Shown: positions 1 to 8,992 of the stretch, in pieces | How the letters are laid out: each line of letters begins with the position of its first letter | Position numbering within the stretch: the first letter of the stretch is position 1 | From: Ekhidna lutea | Lineage (GTDB): Bacteria > Bacteroidota > Bacteroidia > Cytophagales > Cyclobacteriaceae | Direction of reading: 5' to 3' | Length of the DNA: 64,000 bases | Assembly: GCF_900188325.1 (NCBI RefSeq) | Contig: NZ_FZPD01000002.1 | Span: forward strand, 806,001-870,000 | The notes under the pieces: model-generated | Database searches by the model: none | Told to the model about the DNA's origin: nothing | What the model saw: the letters and a program-made list of their open reading frames with translations, nothing else | Position numbers and translations under genes: made by a program

Positions 1-1
1 G

Positions 2-253
2 GTGGAAATGCTGAATTCGCATGAACATTTTGATAAGGTTTATCATGAGAAAACCACGGAAGAGATCAAGAACGAAACCCCACAGGTTGTGGTTTGGAAA
101 ACAGAATTATCTAAACAAATTACACTTTTCCTTAATCATGTCGAACTATTGGAAGAAGATAAAGAGGAAGGAGTCAATAAATTAGTCGAAACCCTAAATA
201 GCATCATCAATGACATGATGGAGCAAGCAAAAGAAAGAAAACAAACTGCATAA
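2..253 (+). CDS. hypothetical protein, possibly 5'-truncated
   Basis: Reading frame open from the window edge, 83 residues as drawn. The first possible start in view is GTG at base 2 and the first ATG is at base 8, so the true start may lie upstream of the window. The protein is acidic and predicted to be mostly helical, with a Glu/Lys-rich C-terminal half and no signal peptide or membrane segment. I recognise no family. It lies 60 bp ahead of a lipoprotein gene on the same strand. Its existence as a gene rests on frame length and Bacteroidota-like composition only. Confidence 0.55.
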   Translation: MEMLNSHEHFDKVYHEKTTEEIKNETPQVVVWKTELSKQITLFLNHVELLEEDKEEGVNKLVETLNSIINDMMEQAKERKQTA

Positions 254-313
254 AAAGATAACTTTGACTTAAGACTGACAAACCTTGCCATCCATCCAAC
301 GTTTGGTAGTGAG

Positions 314-1054
314 ATGAAAAAACTAATAGCAATTATTCTACTTATTGGTTGTACTGATCCTACTCCAACAGCACAGGAGGTAGTAGACCGTGCCATAGAA
401 GCTGCTGGTGCTAAAAGGCTAGCTAATTCACGAGCATCATTAACATTTAGAAGCATTGATTATACCTACTCAATGAGCAACGGTCAATTTTCGTATACCC
501 GGCTCCAAACAGATACAGTTGGTAATGAAGTAAAAGATGTTTTGAATAATGAAGGGTTATTTAGGTATATCAATGACAGTTTAATTGCACTTGATGATGA
601 AAAGCAAGTTGCATACACCAGCTCCGTTAACTCTGTGATCTACTTTGCTTTTCTACCTTTCAGACTTAATGATGCTGCTGTCAATAAGTCATTCGAAGGA
701 ACAATCAAGATTAAGGATAAAAACTACTATAAAATCAAGGTAACTTTTAATCAGGAAGGTGGTGGCGAAGACTTTGATGATATTTTTTATTACTGGTTTG
801 ATACGGATGATTACAGCATGGACTACCTCGCCTATAGCTATGTAGAAGAAGATGAAGGAAGGGGTTTACGTTTCAGAGTGGCTTACAATAGTAGAAAAGT
901 AAATGGTGTCACAATTCAAGACTATAAAAACCTGAAACCAAAAATCAAGGATAGTGTGCCACTCAAGGAAATCGATCAGGCATATATGGATGGCAAACTT
1001 GTAGAATTATCGCTTATCGAATTAGAAGATGTGGTAATTTCTACTGGTCAGTAG
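314..1054 (+). CDS. putative lipoprotein, DUF6503-like
   Basis: 246 residues with a classic lipoprotein signal: Lys-Lys, a short hydrophobic run and a lipobox ending LIGC at residues 10-13, so Cys13 should be lipidated. The mature part starts with TAQEVVDRAIEAAGA, an opening I associate with a Bacteroidota family of exported proteins (DUF6503) that begin with a helix and continue as a beta-rich, LolA/outer-membrane-lipoprotein-like fold. Many strands alternate with acidic loops around residues 60-200. Function is unknown; binding a lipid or hydrophobic ligand at the cell envelope is a guess from the fold. Family assignment is from memory of the N-terminal motif. Confidence 0.75.
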   Translation: MKKLIAIILLIGCTDPTPTAQEVVDRAIEAAGAKRLANSRASLTFRSIDYTYSMSNGQFSYTRLQTDTVGNEVKDVLNNEGLFRYINDSLIALDDEKQVAYTSSVNSVIYFAFLPFRLNDAAVNKSFEGTIKIKDKNYYKIKVTFNQEGGGEDFDDIFYYWFDTDDYSMDYLAYSYVEEDEGRGLRFRVAYNSRKVNGVTIQDYKNLKPKIKDSVPLKEIDQAYMDGKLVELSLIELEDVVISTGQ

Positions 1055-1162
1055 AGTTGACATTACCATGATTGATAACAGTGATTGTGAGTTGGATGAA
1101 TCGCGGAGAAAATACAAGAATTAAATATCAAAATAAGCTTTTCGACCTATCTGGAATAGTAC

Positions 1163-2473
1163 CTAAACCTCTTCAAGTTTAATAGCTGAGAGTCCTGCTA
1201 ATATCATAAGCAGCATCAAAAAAGCAATCATTACCTTCACTCCCAAAAAACCAGCTATTATACTAAGTGCTCCGGCTATTAGCGTAATAAAACCCATAAA
1301 TGTATTTGCTACGGAAACATACAGTGGCCTTTCTTTCGATGGAGCATAATCTACAAGATATGTTTTGCGAGACATCCTGGCTCCACCATAAGCTATGATA
1401 ATAAAAAAGAAAACTGGTCCGAATGTGTATATGGACTTAAAACTTTCCGAAAAGGAGTTGAAAAGTAAAACATAAAGACAAATTATTGCTGCAAATGCAG
1501 CACTAACAATCATTACTTTTTTACTGCTACGATCTGAGAATTTTCCCCAGAAAGGGCTACTAATTGTATTTGATATTCCAGTTGCAATAACGAACAAACC
1601 TAGCCCTGATAGTTGAACGTCCAAACTATCTGTAGCATATAGGACAAAAAATGGCTGAACCAGTGGAATAGACAATAGTAAAGACCTGGTAATGAGGAAA
1701 TTGTAAAAATTATTATCGGATTTTAAAAGGGAAAAGCCTTTCTTTATCTTGTCAATTGGAGATCTGCCACCCTCTGTGGCTCCTGGTTCTTCTTTAATAA
1801 ACGAAAACAGAGATGCTGCAAGCACCCACAGCATACCTGCTATTAAAAACAGTACACTAAAAGCCTTAACCGAACTTTCATTTGATAGAAAATAGAACAA
1901 AATTAAACCTGCAATGATAGTCAGTAAACCACCACCTGTTGCCCTAAATGAAAGCAATCTGGCACGCTTTCCTTTTGGAATTGTTTTTCCCAGGACATCT
2001 TTAAAGGCAATGGAGCCTACTCCGCTTGACATACTGAACAACAATATCAAAGCAACAACACCAATCCCTGCAGTACCGCCTTTCAAATAATAAACGGTCA
2101 ACCCTATCAATATCATCATCGTGCCTTGTGCAAGTCCTGCAATAGCCCAAAAATATTTTCTAATGGGATATGCCCTGATTTTTGCTGAGACAATGAGCTG
2201 TGGCAACAATGAACCTGTATTTTTTATGGGAACCAACAAACCGGAATAGAAAGACGGGACGCCTAAAAGTGAAAAAACATAAGGAATAATTAGCTCCGGG
2301 CTGGCGATCTGCTCAGCTAATTTTGTAGCAAACCCATTCAATCCATTCAATAAGAAATTTCCTGGTGCCTCTTTGCAAGATTCTTCTGTAATTGAGTCGC
2401 ATGCTCTCTCTTCACCGGATTCTACCAGGTATTCGTAGACCTGTTCGCTTATATCTTCCTTTGATTTTGCCAT
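1163..2473 (-). CDS. MFS transporter
   Basis: 436 residues with about 12 hydrophobic segments, typical of a major facilitator superfamily permease. A hydrophilic N-terminal 45 residues, rich in Glu and with two Cys, precedes the first membrane segment. A central charged loop near residues 225-245 separates the two six-helix halves. The motif SSPFWGKFSDRSSKK around residue 305 is the MFS loop between helices 8 and 9 (G-x-x-S-D-R-x-x-K-K). The substrate cannot be deduced. It is the last gene of the reverse block, separated from trxB by a terminator, and a perfect 8-bp inverted repeat (2481-2499) lies just upstream of its ATG and may regulate it. Confidence 0.85.
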   Translation of the reverse strand: MAKSKEDISEQVYEYLVESGEERACDSITEESCKEAPGNFLLNGLNGFATKLAEQIASPELIIPYVFSLLGVPSFYSGLLVPIKNTGSLLPQLIVSAKIRAYPIRKYFWAIAGLAQGTMMILIGLTVYYLKGGTAGIGVVALILLFSMSSGVGSIAFKDVLGKTIPKGKRARLLSFRATGGGLLTIIAGLILFYFLSNESSVKAFSVLFLIAGMLWVLAASLFSFIKEEPGATEGGRSPIDKIKKGFSLLKSDNNFYNFLITRSLLLSIPLVQPFFVLYATDSLDVQLSGLGLFVIATGISNTISSPFWGKFSDRSSKKVMIVSAAFAAIICLYVLLFNSFSESFKSIYTFGPVFFFIIIAYGGARMSRKTYLVDYAPSKERPLYVSVANTFMGFITLIAGALSIIAGFLGVKVMIAFLMLLMILAGLSAIKLEEV

Positions 2474-2480
2474 TCATAAA

Positions 2481-2499
2481 AACAACTATGATAGTTGTT
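2481..2499. promoter_or_regulatory. perfect inverted repeat in front of MFS gene
   Basis: AACAACTA-TGA-TAGTTGTT: 8-bp perfect arms around a 3-bp spacer, ending 7 bp upstream of the reverse-strand MFS start codon at 2473. It is separate from the trxB terminator hairpin at 2508-2543. The symmetry and position fit a repressor operator or a hairpin covering the ribosome landing site. Neither is proven. Confidence 0.45.
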
Positions 2500-2507
2500 G
2501 AGTGTTT

Positions 2508-2543
2508 AAAAAAACAAAAAAAGCCGAACTTTCGTCCGGCTTT
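2508..2543 (-). terminator. intrinsic terminator of trxB
   Basis: On the reverse strand a stem of AAGCCG/CGGCTT (extended inside by two more pairs around one mismatch) is followed by a long T-rich tract (A-rich at 2508-2520 on the given strand). It lies 22 bp beyond the trxB stop codon, the expected place for rho-independent termination. Confidence 0.8.
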
Positions 2544-2564
2544 AAACTCGTTATTGTTTTTCGA

Positions 2565-3515
2565 TTAGGCCTCAGCCAACTCTACTTCCTTCTCTGCCAA
2601 CCACTTCTCCGCATCCAGAGCGCCCATACACCCGGTACCTGCAGCAGTCACAGCCTGCCGATATACTTTATCCATTGCATCCCCTGTGGCAAATACACCC
2701 GGAACATTCGTTTTAGATGTACCAGGTATTGCTTTGATATAGCCTTGTTCATCCATATCAATCCATCCTTTAAAGATATCTGTGTTTGGCTTGTGACCGA
2801 TCGCTACAAAAAAGCCTTGTGCTTCTATTGTCTTTTCTTCACCGGTTTGTGTATTTACAACCTTTACGCCTTCTACTTCTTCACCACCTAGCACTTCTTT
2901 TGTCTCTGTATTCCAAAGGATTTCAATGTTTGGAGCATTCTTCACGCGCTGCTGCATGATCTTGGAGGCCCGCATTTCATCGCGTCTTACAAGCATATAC
3001 ACCTTATTAACAATCTTGGAAAGATAACTTGCCTCTTCAGCAGCAGTATCTCCTGCTCCTACTATCACCACATCCTGGCCTCTAAAGAAGAAGCCATCAC
3101 AGACTGCACATGCCGAAACTCCTTTACCATTCAGTCGCTGCTCACTCTCTAATCCAAGCCATTTAGCAGAAGCACCAGTGGAGATAATCACAGCTTCCGC
3201 TTCAATCTCATCCCTTTCATCAACAGTAACTTTATGTGGCCATCCACTGAAGTCAACGGAAGTAACCATTCCACTTCTAACGTCAGTGCCAAATCTTTCA
3301 GCCTGCTTCTGAAAATCAACCATCATTTGTGGACCCATTACCCCATCAGGATAGCCTGGATAATTTTCCACGTCATTGGTAATGGTAAGTTGACCGCCAG
3401 GCTGGCCACCTTGATATAAAACCGGCTTTAGGCCTGCTCTTGCAGCATATACTGCTGCGGTGAATCCAGCTGGTCCTGAACCTATTATTAATACTTTTAC
3501 TTTTTCTGTCGGCAT
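2565..3515 (-). CDS. trxB: thioredoxin reductase (NADPH)
   Basis: FAD-dependent disulfide reductase that passes electrons from NADPH to thioredoxin in the cytoplasm. With the start at the ATG at 3513-3515 the protein is 316 residues, the normal length for low-Mr TrxR; a longer frame exists upstream but would run through the pnp terminator. Visible motifs are the FAD dinucleotide-binding GSGPAG (residues 12-17), the redox-active pair Cys136/Cys139 in CAVCDG, the NADPH-binding GAGDTAAE (153-160), and the second FAD motif GVFATGD near the C-terminus. It sits downstream of pnp, separated by the pnp terminator, and ends at its own strong terminator. Confidence 0.97.
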   Translation of the reverse strand: MPTEKVKVLIIGSGPAGFTAAVYAARAGLKPVLYQGGQPGGQLTITNDVENYPGYPDGVMGPQMMVDFQKQAERFGTDVRSGMVTSVDFSGWPHKVTVDERDEIEAEAVIISTGASAKWLGLESEQRLNGKGVSACAVCDGFFFRGQDVVIVGAGDTAAEEASYLSKIVNKVYMLVRRDEMRASKIMQQRVKNAPNIEILWNTETKEVLGGEEVEGVKVVNTQTGEEKTIEAQGFFVAIGHKPNTDIFKGWIDMDEQGYIKAIPGTSKTNVPGVFATGDAMDKVYRQAVTAAGTGCMGALDAEKWLAEKEVELAEA

Positions 3516-3536
3516 TTTATCTTTTATATACTTTAA

Positions 3537-3567
3537 TAAAAAAATGGTGTCCTGTTCAGAACACCAT
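3537..3567 (-). terminator. intrinsic terminator of pnp
   Basis: On the reverse strand a 10-bp stem (arms 3544-3553 and 3558-3567, one G-U pair) with a 4-base loop is followed by seven T residues. It lies about 55 bp after the pnp stop and just ahead of the trxB start, so trxB probably has its own promoter or depends on read-through. Confidence 0.85.
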
Positions 3568-3621
3568 CTTAATAGCTTTTGTGCCCAATAGGCAATATTA
3601 AATTCTAAAGTGTCCTGAAGA

Positions 3622-5778
3622 TTACTCTTCGGTCTTTTCTGCTGGCTCAGGCTTAGGAGGACGAGGTAAAAGTACCTTTCTTGAAAGCTTGAATTTACCT
3701 GTACGTTTATCGATATCAATCAACTTCACTTTTATCTCCTCTCCTTCTTCCATCACATCAGCCACGTTTTCTACACGCTCCCATTTGATCTCAGAGATAT
3801 GCAGTAGACCATCTTTTCCAGGAAGGAATTCAACAAATGCTCCGAATGGCATGATTGACTTCACTTTTCCATCATACACTTCACCAACCTCTGGCTGCTG
3901 AACGATCGCTTTGATTCTGGCCAATGCATTGTTTAATGAATCGCCATCAACTGCAAAGATGCTCACTTTTCCACCTTTCTCATCCTCTTCGATGTTAACA
4001 GTCGCTCCTGATTCTTTTTGAATCTCCTGAATGATTTTTCCGCCAGGTCCGATCACCGCACCGATCAACTCTCTGTCAATTCTCAACTGCTCCATTCTTG
4101 GTGCATGAGACTTAAGCTCTTTTCTTGGCTCAGTAATTGACTTAGCCATTTCACCGAGAATGTGAAGTCTGCCTTTCTTCGCCTGAGCGAGTGCTTCTGC
4201 TAATACATCGTATGAAAGCCCGTCTACTTTGATATCCATCTGGCAAGCAGTGATACCTTCGGTAGTTCCGGTTACTTTAAAGTCCATATCACCTAGGTGA
4301 TCTTCATCTCCAAGGATATCGGAAAGAATAGCATATTTACCTGATTCGCTATCAGAGATCATTCCCATTGCAATTCCTGAAACAGGTCTCTTTAAGTTGA
4401 TTCCCGCGTCCATCAATGCCATGGTTCCGGCACAAACAGTAGCCATAGACGATGATCCGTTTGATTCCAGAATGTCAGAAACTACACGTAGTGTGTAAGG
4501 GTTTCCTTCATCTTCAGTAGGGATCATCGGCTTCAATGCTCGCATCGCAAGGTTACCGTGACCTACTTCCCTTCTACCCGGACCTCTGTTTGGTCTTACT
4601 TCACCTGTAGAGAAACCTGGGAAGTTGTAGTGCAAAATGAATTTATTATACCCGGAGATCATCGCTCCATCTATCATTTGCTCATCCAACTTGGTACCAA
4701 GTGTCACAGATGTCAAAGACTGTGTCTCACCTCTGGTGAAAACTGCTGAACCGTGTGCGGAAGGTAGGTAATCTACCTCTGACCAAATCGGTCTGATCTC
4801 ATCCGGCTTACGCCCATCAATTCGTTCTTGTGAATCAAGTACAAAATTTCTAATAGCCTCTTTTTCAACATCATGGAAGTATTTTCCAAGAAGGAAATCA
4901 TCCATTTCTTCCAGTTGCTCTTCAGAGAACTGCTCTATATATTCTTCATAAACTGCCTTGAAAGCTTCTTTTCTTTCTGACTTGTTCGGGTTTTTCTTCG
5001 CTGCTACATCATATAGCTTCTGATAAACCGCCTTGTGCATGGAAGCCTTCAATTCCTCATCTTTCGGCTCGTGATTGTACTCACGCTTCTCAGTAGCACC
5101 AGCTTCTTTAGCTAGTTCTTCCTGAATTGCGCACTGCACTTTGATTTCTTCGTGAGCCTTTTTGATGCCTTCAAGCATTTCAGACTCGTCCACTTCTTTG
5201 GACTCACCTTCCACCATCATGATGTTGTCAGCTGTACCTGCCACAATCAAGTCTAGCGAGGCAATTGCCATCTCTTCAGGTGTTGGATTTACTTTGTATT
5301 CGCCATCTACTTTGGCTACTCGCACTTCAGAGATTGGCCCTCCAAAAGGGATATCTGAAACAGAGATGGCAGCAGATGCAGCAAGTGCTGCCAGCGCATC
5401 CGGCATTACTTCCGGGTCAGCAGATATCAACTGAATAAACACTTGTGTGTCTGCGTGATAATCTGATGGAAATAATGGTCTTAACGCTCGATCAACTAAT
5501 CGACAAATTAGAACTTCGTAATCTGAGAGTCTCGACTCTCTTTTCAAAAAGCCACCAGGAATTTTTCCGGCAGCCGCAAATTTTTCCTGATAATCTACAG
5601 AGAGTGGCAAGAAATCCACTCCTTCTTTGGCTTCTTTGGAAGAAACCACAGTGGCCAAGAGCTTGGCTTTTCCCATACTAACAACAACAGATCCATCCGC
5701 TTGTTTTGCAAGCTTTCCTGTTTCGATGGATACTTCCCTGCCGTCCGAAAGTTGGAAGGTTTTAGTAATTACATTCAT
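3622..5778 (-). CDS. pnp: polyribonucleotide nucleotidyltransferase (PNPase)
   Basis: 3'-5' phosphorolytic exoribonuclease of the RNA degradosome. I place the start at the ATG at 5776-5778 (718 residues, beginning [10 protein letters not shown]), since the upstream extension runs into the leader hairpin and has no homology feel. Two RNase PH domains fill residues 1-540, with the catalytic-half signature [23 protein letters not shown] domain with the loop [11 protein letters not shown] and a C-terminal S1 RNA-binding domain with MPFGAFVEF and DGLLHISEI follow. Directly downstream of rpsO, the conserved rpsO-pnp order seen across bacteria. A small hairpin in the leader could be an autoregulation site. 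Confidence 0.98.
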   Translation of the reverse strand: MNVITKTFQLSDGREVSIETGKLAKQADGSVVVSMGKAKLLATVVSSKEAKEGVDFLPLSVDYQEKFAAAGKIPGGFLKRESRLSDYEVLICRLVDRALRPLFPSDYHADTQVFIQLISADPEVMPDALAALAASAAISVSDIPFGGPISEVRVAKVDGEYKVNPTPEEMAIASLDLIVAGTADNIMMVEGESKEVDESEMLEGIKKAHEEIKVQCAIQEELAKEAGATEKREYNHEPKDEELKASMHKAVYQKLYDVAAKKNPNKSERKEAFKAVYEEYIEQFSEEQLEEMDDFLLGKYFHDVEKEAIRNFVLDSQERIDGRKPDEIRPIWSEVDYLPSAHGSAVFTRGETQSLTSVTLGTKLDEQMIDGAMISGYNKFILHYNFPGFSTGEVRPNRGPGRREVGHGNLAMRALKPMIPTEDEGNPYTLRVVSDILESNGSSSMATVCAGTMALMDAGINLKRPVSGIAMGMISDSESGKYAILSDILGDEDHLGDMDFKVTGTTEGITACQMDIKVDGLSYDVLAEALAQAKKGRLHILGEMAKSITEPRKELKSHAPRMEQLRIDRELIGAVIGPGGKIIQEIQKESGATVNIEEDEKGGKVSIFAVDGDSLNNALARIKAIVQQPEVGEVYDGKVKSIMPFGAFVEFLPGKDGLLHISEIKWERVENVADVMEEGEEIKVKLIDIDKRTGKFKLSRKVLLPRPPKPEPAEKTEE

Positions 5779-5790
5779 ATTAAATGGATA

Positions 5791-5811
5791 AAAAGGGCAC
5801 GTTTTGCCCTT
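5791..5811 (-). promoter_or_regulatory. hairpin in pnp leader
   Basis: Perfect 7-bp stem AAGGGCA/TGCCCTT with a 5-base loop (5793-5811), followed on the reverse strand by TTTT, located about 12 bp before the pnp start codon. It lies between the rpsO terminator and pnp. It could act as an attenuator or as a PNPase/RNase III control site, by analogy with enterobacterial pnp leaders. Confidence 0.45.
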
Positions 5812-5824
5812 GGTGTTTATAATC

Positions 5825-5855
5825 AAAAAAGGGAATCAGAAATTTGATCCCCTTT
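5825..5855 (-). terminator. intrinsic terminator of rpsO
   Basis: Reverse-strand stem AAAGGG/CCCTTT continued after one mismatch by GATC-side pairs (arms 5828-5838 and 5845-5855), followed by a run of six T. It starts 6 bp after the rpsO stop. Confidence 0.75.
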
Positions 5856-5860
5856 AATAT

Positions 5861-6127
5861 TTATTTTCTGATTTTAAGCTTCGCAATGATGCTACGATAT
5901 CTTTCGATATCATTTTTGTGTAGGTAGTCCAATAATCGTCTTCTTTTACCTACCAGTCTCAAAAGACCTAATCTTGATGCATGGTCTTTCTTCTGAGTTT
6001 TAAGGTGATCTGTCAAATCATTGATTCTTGTTGTGAACAATGCGATTTGACCTTCTGCAGACCCAGTGTCTGTAGCAGACTTACCGTATTCCTTAAAAAT
6101 TTCTTCCTTTTTTTCTTTTGCTAACAT
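5861..6127 (-). CDS. rpsO: 30S ribosomal protein S15
   Basis: Primary 16S rRNA-binding protein of the small subunit platform. With the ATG at 6125-6127 the product is 88 residues, the expected size; the longer frame adds twelve basic residues not found in S15. The signature region is clear: [43 protein letters not shown] and the terminal [13 protein letters not shown]. It lies 38 bp downstream of the LptF/G permease gene and upstream of pnp, followed by its own terminator. S15 often represses its own mRNA, but no such structure was identified here. Confidence 0.98.
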   Translation of the reverse strand: MLAKEKKEEIFKEYGKSATDTGSAEGQIALFTTRINDLTDHLKTQKKDHASRLGLLRLVGKRRRLLDYLHKNDIERYRSIIAKLKIRK

Positions 6128-6165
6128 CCTGAAAAATTTCTTCCTCTTTTTATTGAAGCGCAAAT

Positions 6166-7851
6166 TTACGCTTTGTTCTTATTCCTAGCAAATCTACGCC
6201 TAAGCTTTTCTATCCCAACACGATAAGCGTCGATCTCAAAAATGCGAGCATCTACCCTGGCTTGTCTTAAAAAGAATAAACCAAATGGCAAAAGAATCAT
6301 ATCTGCCATCCAGGAGGCAAGGTATGGATCCATCGCGCCTTCCTTAGCTTGCTTCTCACCTATGCTCATGAAGAGGTAATAAATAATGAAAAAGAAAATG
6401 GCTAAAATAGTAGGCACTCCCAAACCACCTTTTTTTATGATCGCTCCTAAAGGTGCTCCTATCAAAAACATTAAGATGCATGCCAGGGCCAGCGCATACT
6501 TTTTTTGCATCTCAATAGTGTACAGATTCACATCCTTCTTATATTGATAAAGTCTGGTTTTAGCTGAATTAATATTGACCTTCACGTTTCGAGCCTTATT
6601 TAAAGCGTCGGATATAATTGGTTTATTATTTTTCAGTCTACCTTCAAGGTAGGTGTCAAGATGAACCCATTTCAAAGTATCCACACTTCCGAACTCAAAC
6701 CTATTACCAAATGCTCTATTCACGGCTCGAGGTTTTTCATCTGGTTTTCTCTTTAAAAAAACATCCTCTTTTAGTAAAAGTTCTTCTCTCACTTTCTCAA
6801 TTGAATCCTGATCGACCATTTTCGTTTTTGCAGGTTTCTGTTGTTGGAAAAACCTTAATGGTATAAGAGACGCTTCGACCATATTGTCTGCTTGTTCTGT
6901 TGAAACAGAGTCTTTATCAACTTTAGATTTTTCTCTTATATGGTCTTTATTACGAAGATGATAAAGGAAGTATCGCTGAGAACCCGTTATTAAATTGGCC
7001 TTTTGCTTTATAACCATGATTTTAAATGAATCAACATCTTGAGATAGCTCACTGATGTTTTTCATTTGCCGGTTGTTTTGAAACAACTCCTCTTTTCTTC
7101 TCTTAAGATCAAATGATGACAGACTAAATACCATATCCATTCTGGCATATTCGGTGCGATAAAACCGATCTACGTTACTACCAGTTTTTTGTTCTTCTGA
7201 ATAATAATGACCGTTATACATTTCTAGCTTTAAATATCGATCGTCCATGATCGTATACATGAGACTGGAATCAGCCAATATCACAGTCTTATTCCCCCTT
7301 CCTAATGAATGATCATATATAATAACATCCAATAAAGTCTTACCGTCAGGAAGTTTATCCTTTGCTTTGATGCTATAGTTGGGTATCCCATTGTAAAAAG
7401 CCCCAGCCTTGATATCAAGGGCTGGTTTGGTGTGCTTAATATCGTAAAGTAGACTGTAGGCCTTCAGATTAGCCGCTGGTATGGTGTAGTTGTTAAAAAA
7501 ATAAGCTCCGATAGATAGACCAACTACAAAAAGAAAAATTGGCCTGAGTGTCCGGAGTAGGGAAATCCCGGAACTTTTGATGGCCGTTAATTCAAAATTT
7601 TCACCCAGGTTTCCAAATGTCATCAACGATGCAAGCAGAACTCCCAGTGGAAGAGCAATCTGAAGCATGTTTAACGAAAAATAGAAAAGCAACTCAGCGA
7701 AAACTGTGAATCCGAGGTTTTTACCTACAAAATCATCAAAGTATTTAAGTAGGTACTGAATGAGAAGTATGAAGTTGGCAACTGCCGTGGTTAGCACAAG
7801 GGGTCCAACAAAAGACCTCAGCATCAATACGTCCAACTTTTTTAATCTCAT
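6166..7851 (-). CDS. LptF/LptG family permease (YjgP/YjgQ)
   Basis: Membrane subunit of the LptB2FG ABC exporter that lifts lipopolysaccharide from the inner membrane. The protein has 561 residues, much longer than the ~360 of enterobacterial LptF/G. The N-terminal three-helix block carries the family hallmark [31 protein letters not shown] (split here: [10 protein letters not shown], then [11 protein letters not shown]). A long periplasmic region (about residues 120-440) with a highly charged insert follows, then three C-terminal helices. The enlarged periplasmic domain is common in Bacteroidota homologues. A good promoter (TTG-N16-TAATTTTG) lies immediately upstream, leaving almost no leader. 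Confidence 0.92.
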   Translation of the reverse strand: MRLKKLDVLMLRSFVGPLVLTTAVANFILLIQYLLKYFDDFVGKNLGFTVFAELLFYFSLNMLQIALPLGVLLASLMTFGNLGENFELTAIKSSGISLLRTLRPIFLFVVGLSIGAYFFNNYTIPAANLKAYSLLYDIKHTKPALDIKAGAFYNGIPNYSIKAKDKLPDGKTLLDVIIYDHSLGRGNKTVILADSSLMYTIMDDRYLKLEMYNGHYYSEEQKTGSNVDRFYRTEYARMDMVFSLSSFDLKRRKEELFQNNRQMKNISELSQDVDSFKIMVIKQKANLITGSQRYFLYHLRNKDHIREKSKVDKDSVSTEQADNMVEASLIPLRFFQQQKPAKTKMVDQDSIEKVREELLLKEDVFLKRKPDEKPRAVNRAFGNRFEFGSVDTLKWVHLDTYLEGRLKNNKPIISDALNKARNVKVNINSAKTRLYQYKKDVNLYTIEMQKKYALALACILMFLIGAPLGAIIKKGGLGVPTILAIFFFIIYYLFMSIGEKQAKEGAMDPYLASWMADMILLPFGLFFLRQARVDARIFEIDAYRVGIEKLRRRFARNKNKA

Positions 7852-7858
7852 AGGGTTG

Positions 7859-7885
7859 CAAAATTAGAGAATTGGACGAAAGCAA
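7859..7885 (-). promoter_or_regulatory. promoter of the LptF/G-rpsO block
   Basis: On the reverse strand TTG (7885-7883) is followed after 16 bp by TAATTTTG (7866-7859), matching the Bacteroidota -33/-7 consensus TTG / TAnnTTTG. The predicted transcription start falls within a few bases of the ATG at 7851, so the mRNA would be nearly leaderless. Confidence 0.6.
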
Positions 7886-7899
7886 GAAAGGTGCCACTG

Positions 7900-8286
7900 T
7901 TATCCTCCCACAATCTCCTTGAGGTCATGAATTAAGGTCTCCCAAAGTTCGTTGGCTTCTTCTTCATCCATATCTGAGTAGTCGGTGATGCGCACATATA
8001 CAGACTGGGTTAGTTCATTCATTTCTATTTTAAACTCGAAGTAGTTATTGTCGTCATCCTCCTCATCTATGACATCAAATCGTACATGATGATTGGTTCT
8101 GTTGGAGGTGAGTTTGGCTCTACTTTCGTCTCCATCCCAGATAAAGGTGTAAACTTTATCCTCGTTGTTGATATTCACATCATCGGCAAACCACTGTGCC
8201 AACCCAGATGCCGTACTGAAATACGGGTAGAGCATCTTCTTTGATGCATTAAATTCGAACTCCCCGACATATTGATACTTTGCCAT
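7900..8286 (-). CDS. START-like domain protein (SRPBCC superfamily)
   Basis: 128 residues from the ATG at 8284-8286 (MAKYQYVGEFEF); a longer frame upstream is unlikely because it overlaps low-complexity leader sequence. The pattern MLYPYFSTASGLAQWFADDVN followed by FIWDG resembles AHSA1/SRPBCC ligand-binding proteins, and the C-terminus is an acidic helix ending LIHDLKEIVGG. Bacteroidota genomes carry a small conserved START-like family of this size, usually of unknown ligand. It lies 48 bp upstream of the LptF/G gene on the same strand. A role in hydrophobic-ligand binding is inferred from the fold only. Confidence 0.8.
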   Translation of the reverse strand: MAKYQYVGEFEFNASKKMLYPYFSTASGLAQWFADDVNINNEDKVYTFIWDGDESRAKLTSNRTNHHVRFDVIDEEDDDNNYFEFKIEMNELTQSVYVRITDYSDMDEEEANELWETLIHDLKEIVGG

Positions 8287-8359
8287 ACGCTGTGAAATTT
8301 TTGATAAGGTAAAAAAAAAATCTCTTCCAACAAGCCGATGGCGGAAAAGAAATCTTTTA

Positions 8360-8373
8360 TAGATTTGCGTTCC
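8360..8373 (+). promoter_or_regulatory. promoter element of tRNA-Met
   Basis: TAGATTTG matches the Bacteroidota -7 box TAnnTTTG and is followed by CGTTCC. The same 14-base pattern TAnATTTGCGTTCC recurs ahead of tRNA-Pro at 10380. Distance to the mature tRNA is about 57 bp. No convincing -33 TTG is seen. Confidence 0.55.
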
Positions 8374-8430
8374 TTTTTGAGAGGTACATCGGAATTCTTT
8401 CCAAAAGCTAATCAAAAAAAAGTCATTAAT

Positions 8431-8504
8431 GGCGTGGTAGCTCAGTTGGTTAGAGCGTCGGATTCATAACCCGGAGGTCAGGGGTTCAACTCCCCTCCAC
8501 GCTA
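8431..8504 (+). tRNA. tRNA-Met (anticodon CAT)
   Basis: 74 bases fold as a cloverleaf: acceptor GGCGTGG/CCACGCT (first pair G-U), D-arm GCTC...GAGC, anticodon loop TTCATAA with CAT at 8465-8467, T-arm AGGGG-TTCAACT-CCCCT, discriminator A. CCA is not encoded. The paired first acceptor base suggests an elongator rather than an initiator tRNA. A CAT anticodon may also mark a lysidine-modified tRNA-Ile2, which cannot be fully excluded by eye. Confidence 0.95.
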
Positions 8505-8541
8505 CTCTTTCATCATTTTCATCTTTCAATGATCTCTAAGC

Positions 8542-8559
8542 AATCATCCTTGGATGATT
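8542..8559. terminator. short perfect inverted repeat between tRNA-Met and CDGSH gene
   Basis: AATCATCC-TT-GGATGATT, 8-bp perfect arms. It lies 38 bp after tRNA-Met and 9 bp after the stop of the convergent 4Fe-4S/CDGSH gene. It may serve as a weak bidirectional terminator, but no long T-run follows on either strand. Confidence 0.4.
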
Positions 8560-8567
8560 AAAGATGT

Positions 8568-8990
8568 TTACTCGAAATCAATCTTCTTATGACTGCCGTC
8601 ACAAAAGGGTTTATTTGAAGAAGCCCCACATCGACAAAATGCTGTGACTCTATGCTTTGAGGTTTCAGACCCATCATGATGCTTCACTTTGATGTTGCCA
8701 TAGATCATAAGAGGGCCACCTCTAGTGATTTCTACTATTTGCTCATCTTCAATTTTTGCATCAGATGCTTGCACGTCTTTTAGTTTATACGAAAGTGCAC
8801 CTGAAGGGCATCTATCGATCTGTTCCTTGATCGTTTTGTCTTCCGCTCCATTTACGTTCACCCAAGGTCTTTCATTAGGGTTGAAAACACTGGACAATCC
8901 TTTAAAACAAATTTCAGAGTGAATGCATTTCTCTGGTTTCCAAATTACGGACAGGTCTTTACTATCGTATTCTTTTACTTTCTCAGCCAT
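8568..8990 (-). CDS. 4Fe-4S mono-cluster / CDGSH iron-sulfur fusion protein
   Basis: 140 residues with two iron-sulfur modules. Residues 10-70 match the divergent 4Fe-4S mono-cluster family (Fer4_19): Cys22, Cys28 and Cys61, with the context RPWVNVNG and CPSGALSYKL. Residues 90-140 form a CDGSH domain with Cys119, Cys121, Cys130 and His134, the CxCx8CxxxH pattern that binds a labile 2Fe-2S cluster. Such proteins are thought to store or transfer clusters or electrons. Last gene of a tight reverse operon with a GNAT acetyltransferase 2 bp upstream, so the two are probably co-translated. Confidence 0.9.
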   Translation of the reverse strand: MAEKVKEYDSKDLSVIWKPEKCIHSEICFKGLSSVFNPNERPWVNVNGAEDKTIKEQIDRCPSGALSYKLKDVQASDAKIEDEQIVEITRGGPLMIYGNIKVKHHDGSETSKHRVTAFCRCGASSNKPFCDGSHKKIDFE

Positions 8991-8992
8991 AA

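Noticed and set aside
2565-2891. Forward frames overlapping trxB
   Set aside because: Cys/Phe-rich composition of an antisense shadow; trxB on the other strand is certain.
3516-3719. N-terminal extension of trxB
   Set aside because: The extension reads through the pnp terminator and adds 68 residues not found in thioredoxin reductases; the start at 3515 gives the normal length.
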